A stretch of DNA of 34,266 nt, from NCBI RefSeq assembly GCF_903469665.1, contig NZ_CAGKLC010000050.1, positions 1 to 34,266 of the forward strand, given 5' to 3'. The DNA comes from Flavobacterium sp. UGB4466. Lineage in GTDB: Bacteria > Bacteroidota > Bacteroidia > Flavobacteriales > Flavobacteriaceae. Numbering within the stretch: position 1 is the stretch's first letter; every line of letters begins with the position of its first letter. This document shows positions 32,534 through 34,266 of this stretch, piece after piece. The notes beneath the pieces were generated by a model. The model worked only from the letters and a program-made list of their open reading frames with translations, ran no database searches and had not been told where the DNA came from. Position numbers and translations under genes: made by a program.

Positions 32534-32575
32534 ATGATTTCAGAGTTTAGTTCAGAATTTGAACTCTGAAATCAT
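32534..32575 (+). repeat. 14-bp perfect hairpin after the yqeY-like gene
   Basis: Arms 32534-32547 and 32562-32575 are perfect complements with a 14-nt loop. No T-run follows, only ATCTAAA-type repeats, of which 14 nt (32573-32586) equal part of the right arm of IVP element 2. It may be an RNA-processing hairpin or a repeat remnant rather than a terminator. Confidence 0.7.
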
Positions 32576-32598
32576 AAATCTAAAATCTAAAATCAAAA

Positions 32599-32672
32599 GA
32601 CCTCGTAGTTCAACTGGATAGAATATCAGATTTCGGCTCTGAGGGTTGGGGGTTCGAACCCCTCCGGGGTCA
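32599..32672 (+). tRNA. tRNA-Arg (anticodon TCG)
   Basis: A full cloverleaf can be drawn. The acceptor stem is 32599-32605 with 32665-32671 (one T-G pair). The D stem is GTTC/GAAT. The anticodon stem is TCAGA (32626-32630) with TCTGA (32638-32642) around loop TTTCGGC, so the anticodon is TCG (32633-32635), reading CGA/CGN Arg codons. The T arm is GGGGG-TTCGAAC-CCCTC. The discriminator base is A, and CCA is not encoded. Confidence 0.95.
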
Positions 32673-32683
32673 CTATTAATTTT

Positions 32684-32719
32684 AAAAGCCTGAGAATGTA
32701 GATTCTTAGGCTTTTTTTT
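32684..32719 (+). terminator. Rho-independent terminator after the tRNA gene
   Basis: A 14-bp stem (32684-32697 with 32702-32715, one G-T pair) is followed by T through 32719. Confidence 0.9.
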
Positions 32720-32776
32720 GTGGTTCTATTTTTTTTGAGATTTTATTAGAGTTTTGTAAATGCCTATATTCTACGG

Positions 32777-32795
32777 AGATTTCGGCTCGAACCCC
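32777..32795 (+). repeat. Fragment copy of tRNA-Arg with an internal deletion
   Basis: AGATTTCGGCTC (32777-32788) equals tRNA bases 32628-32639, and the next GAACCCC equals tRNA bases 32656-32662. The 16 nt between them in the tRNA are missing here. It may be the scar of an integration or duplication event at the tRNA. Confidence 0.55.
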
Positions 32796-32921
32796 ATCAT
32801 GGGCTGTTAAGTTTTTTGATTCTTTTTTAGGGCTTTATAGTTAAGGTTTAATCTCAAATTGAACTCTATTTTAGATTAGCACATCTAATCCAAATAAAAA
32901 AGCATTTTCGCATTAAGCCTG

Positions 32922-32953
32922 TTGCCCAAATCCGCTGTAGTAGCTTCTGGCGT
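32922..32953 (-). repeat. Accessory repeat, copy A
   Basis: This stretch matches 33687-33723 (copy B). In the first 24 positions they differ at four sites, all C/T changes, and both end in TGGCGTT. It lies on the 3' side of the - strand gene at 33072-33479. Confidence 0.6.
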
Positions 32954-33071
32954 TACGGTATTATAATGGAACTGATATTTTTATCCTTATTTTTTAAGTA
33001 TCTTCTTTACGCGATTCTGCTGACAAAGATAATTTTCTTATTTCAATATCAATATTTCTGATATAGCGTTT

Positions 33072-33479
33072 CTATAGATAAACTGTTGCGATTCCTAAAA
33101 AAATGGTAATTATAAAGGAGTAAATCGTTAACGTCGCAAATTGTTTACATAAATTATATAATTCGTAAAGATTCGCATCTTGTAAATTTTCAAAATCCTC
33201 ATTTTTTGTAATATACCCTATTTCAACTATTTTACCTCGGTCATATATATTTCCATAATTAATAACATATTTTTCAAACAAATCAGGATGTGTGTTTTTA
33301 AGTGCTGTACTAAATTCGTGTACTTTGTTGTATGAACTTAAAGCAAAAACAGGGAAAGTTGGAATTGCAAAAATGATTGGAGAGAAATTCTTAATTGGCT
33401 TTGGAAATATAAATAACCAAATTATGTTAAATATGAGTATTGAATAAAAATATATTTGAATTTTGGATGATTTGCTCAT
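33072..33479 (-). CDS. Small membrane protein of unknown function
   Basis: 135 residues, no family recognised. Hydrophobic segments are at about residues 9-25 (IYFYSILIFNIIWLFIF), 33-48 (PIIFAIPTFPVFALSS) and 115-134 (LTIYSFIITIFLGIATVYL). A soluble loop of about 65 residues lies between the second and third. AT-rich codon use and its place after a tRNA, beside repeats, suggest an accessory gene. The start is chosen as the first ATG with a hydrophobic segment soon after. Confidence 0.6.
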   Translation of the reverse strand: MSKSSKIQIYFYSILIFNIIWLFIFPKPIKNFSPIIFAIPTFPVFALSSYNKVHEFSTALKNTHPDLFEKYVINYGNIYDRGKIVEIGYITKNEDFENLQDANLYELYNLCKQFATLTIYSFIITIFLGIATVYL

Positions 33480-33592
33480 GCTATAAATTTAGGATTTAAG
33501 ATTAGATTTTTATTTTTTTCAGTTTGGTGTCTAAAGAAATTAAATCTGTTAGATTATTTCCTGCGTAAACGCGGCTTCAACTGACTGTCGAC

Positions 33593-33619
33593 GTACTGCT
33601 GCTACACCAGGTTTGGGGC
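33593..33619 (+). repeat. Accessory repeat, inverted diverged copy C
   Basis: GCTGCTACACCAGGTTTGGG resembles the reverse complement of copies A and B (GCTACTACA...ATTTGGG). With copy B (33687-33723) it forms an imperfect inverted repeat around about 70 nt in the 232-bp gap between the two unknown genes. Confidence 0.4.
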
Positions 33620-33686
33620 TAAATGAAGGCCTGTTTTCAGATTTCTAAAACATCCCAAATACAAGAACATTTTTCCAGTAACCGTA

Positions 33687-33723
33687 TTGTCTAAATTCGT
33701 TGTAGTAGCTGTTATGTGGCGTT
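33687..33723 (-). repeat. Accessory repeat, copy B
   Basis: This is the second copy of the repeat at 32922-32953. It overlaps the stop codon of the - strand gene at 33712-34242, so it sits exactly at the 3' end of that gene. Confidence 0.6.
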
Positions 33724-34242
33724 TTTTATTAATTCTTCTATTTCAGAATCCGTTTTTATATTTTTTCCTTTTAATGTAAATTGATATAAAAGAGGCTCTG
33801 TCGAAATATTTTCAATATAGCTTTTCTCCATAAGTAAGTTTAGGTATCTAACAACTTCCTTTTTAGAATTATTGGTCATTTTTGACACTTCGAATATTAA
33901 ATTCCCCATATTTTGTATTTGCTCTGTACAATTGTTTGATTGTAGCCAAAGCATTTCAAACAGACTTTTCATTGTTTTAGAACGCAATTGATCACTTTCC
34001 AATTCTTCAATTATATTGTAAGTTTCGTCTAAGAATTTTTTATATTTTGACTTTGAAACACCAAATAACCATCCTGTTTTAGGTTTGTTTTCAATTCTAT
34101 AAAATAGAGCCCGTATCTTATAATCATTTTCGAAATTTGGGAAGTTATCAAATAAGTTACATATTGATATTTCTCCGTTAAAATATTTTCTAACAAGAGA
34201 AGCTGCTAATTGTCTATCTTCTTTATTGATATAGTCTGTCAT
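33712..34242 (-). CDS. Unknown cytoplasmic protein, possible winged-helix C-terminus
   Basis: 176 residues, no signal peptide or membrane segment, and no family recognised. The chain is mainly helical. The C-terminal part reads MTNNSKKEVVRYLNLLMEKS, then YIENISTEPLLYQFTLKGK, a helix-helix-beta pattern like a winged helix-turn-helix, but this is only a resemblance. The start ATG is 24 bp from the window end, so its promoter and any partner lie outside. Neighbouring repeats point to an accessory gene. Confidence 0.6.
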   Translation of the reverse strand: MTDYINKEDRQLAASLVRKYFNGEISICNLFDNFPNFENDYKIRALFYRIENKPKTGWLFGVSKSKYKKFLDETYNIIEELESDQLRSKTMKSLFEMLWLQSNNCTEQIQNMGNLIFEVSKMTNNSKKEVVRYLNLLMEKSYIENISTEPLLYQFTLKGKNIKTDSEIEELIKNAT

Positions 34243-34266
34243 AAATAACCTAGAACTAATATATGC

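Larger units (their letters stand above)
32720..33071. other. Gene-free accessory stretch after tRNA-Arg
   Basis: About 350 bp without a convincing gene. It contains a deleted copy of part of the tRNA (32777-32795), a small hairpin (GATTAG/CTAATC near 32873-32888) and one copy of a repeat (32922-32953). Nothing else is visible. Confidence 0.6.

Noticed and set aside
32534..32575. Terminator of the yqeY-like gene
   Set aside because: The stem is good but no T-run follows. It is listed as a hairpin repeat instead.

Overview
The window looks like a chromosomal piece of a Flavobacterium-type Bacteroidota. The support is: a type IX secretion C-terminal signal at the left edge; gliding-motility genes gldB and gldC; AT-rich DNA; promoter -7 boxes of the Bacteroidota form TAnnTTTG in front of many genes; almost no Shine-Dalgarno sequences; and several TTG or GTG starts. 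MurE carries the DNPR motif, so the peptidoglycan is probably of the meso-diaminopimelate type.

Left part (1-14.1 kb) holds housekeeping and envelope genes in small units: the tail of a secreted T9SS cargo gene, an O-methyltransferase, a repeat-rich lipoprotein, a YceI-family protein, rlmN, a polyprenyl diphosphate synthase, an ECF sigma factor with a probable anti-sigma partner and an outer-membrane-type protein, dnaG (with its zinc ligands replaced), a LuxR-type response regulator, nadE, gldB-gldC, engB and an alpha/beta hydrolase. Strong hairpin terminators separate many of these units.

Middle part (14.4-31.9 kb) is a complete division and cell wall (dcw) cluster, all on the + strand: mraZ, rsmH, ftsL, ftsI, murE, mraY, murD, ftsW, murG, murC, ftsQ, ftsA, ftsZ. 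It makes lipid II (MurC, D, E, MraY, MurG), polymerises and cross-links it at the septum (FtsW, FtsI) and builds the Z-ring and divisome (FtsZ, A, Q, L). Five GTGG boxes in helical phase overlap the mraZ promoter region and are a probable MraZ autoregulatory operator. A terminator follows ftsZ.

The unusual part lies in the spacers of this cluster. Five consecutive intercistronic gaps (murE/mraY, mraY/murD, murD/ftsW, ftsW/murG, murG/murC) each hold a different kind of repeat. Two of them hold a compact element with the architecture of a 23S rRNA intervening sequence: a four-helix-bundle (IVP family) gene enclosed by long inverted repeats (25 bp perfect in one, 37 bp perfect in the other). Both protein genes look damaged, one by an apparent start-codon loss (ATG to AGG), the other by an in-frame TGA. 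I regard this pair of elements, in an operon of essential genes, as the most interesting content of the window.

Right part (31.9-34.3 kb): a YqeY-like gene, a hairpin, a tRNA-Arg(TCG) and its terminator, then an accessory region. That region has a deleted fragment copy of the tRNA, two unknown genes on the - strand, and a repeated motif of about 35 bp at the 3' side of each gene, which suggests a cassette-like or integrated accessory region.
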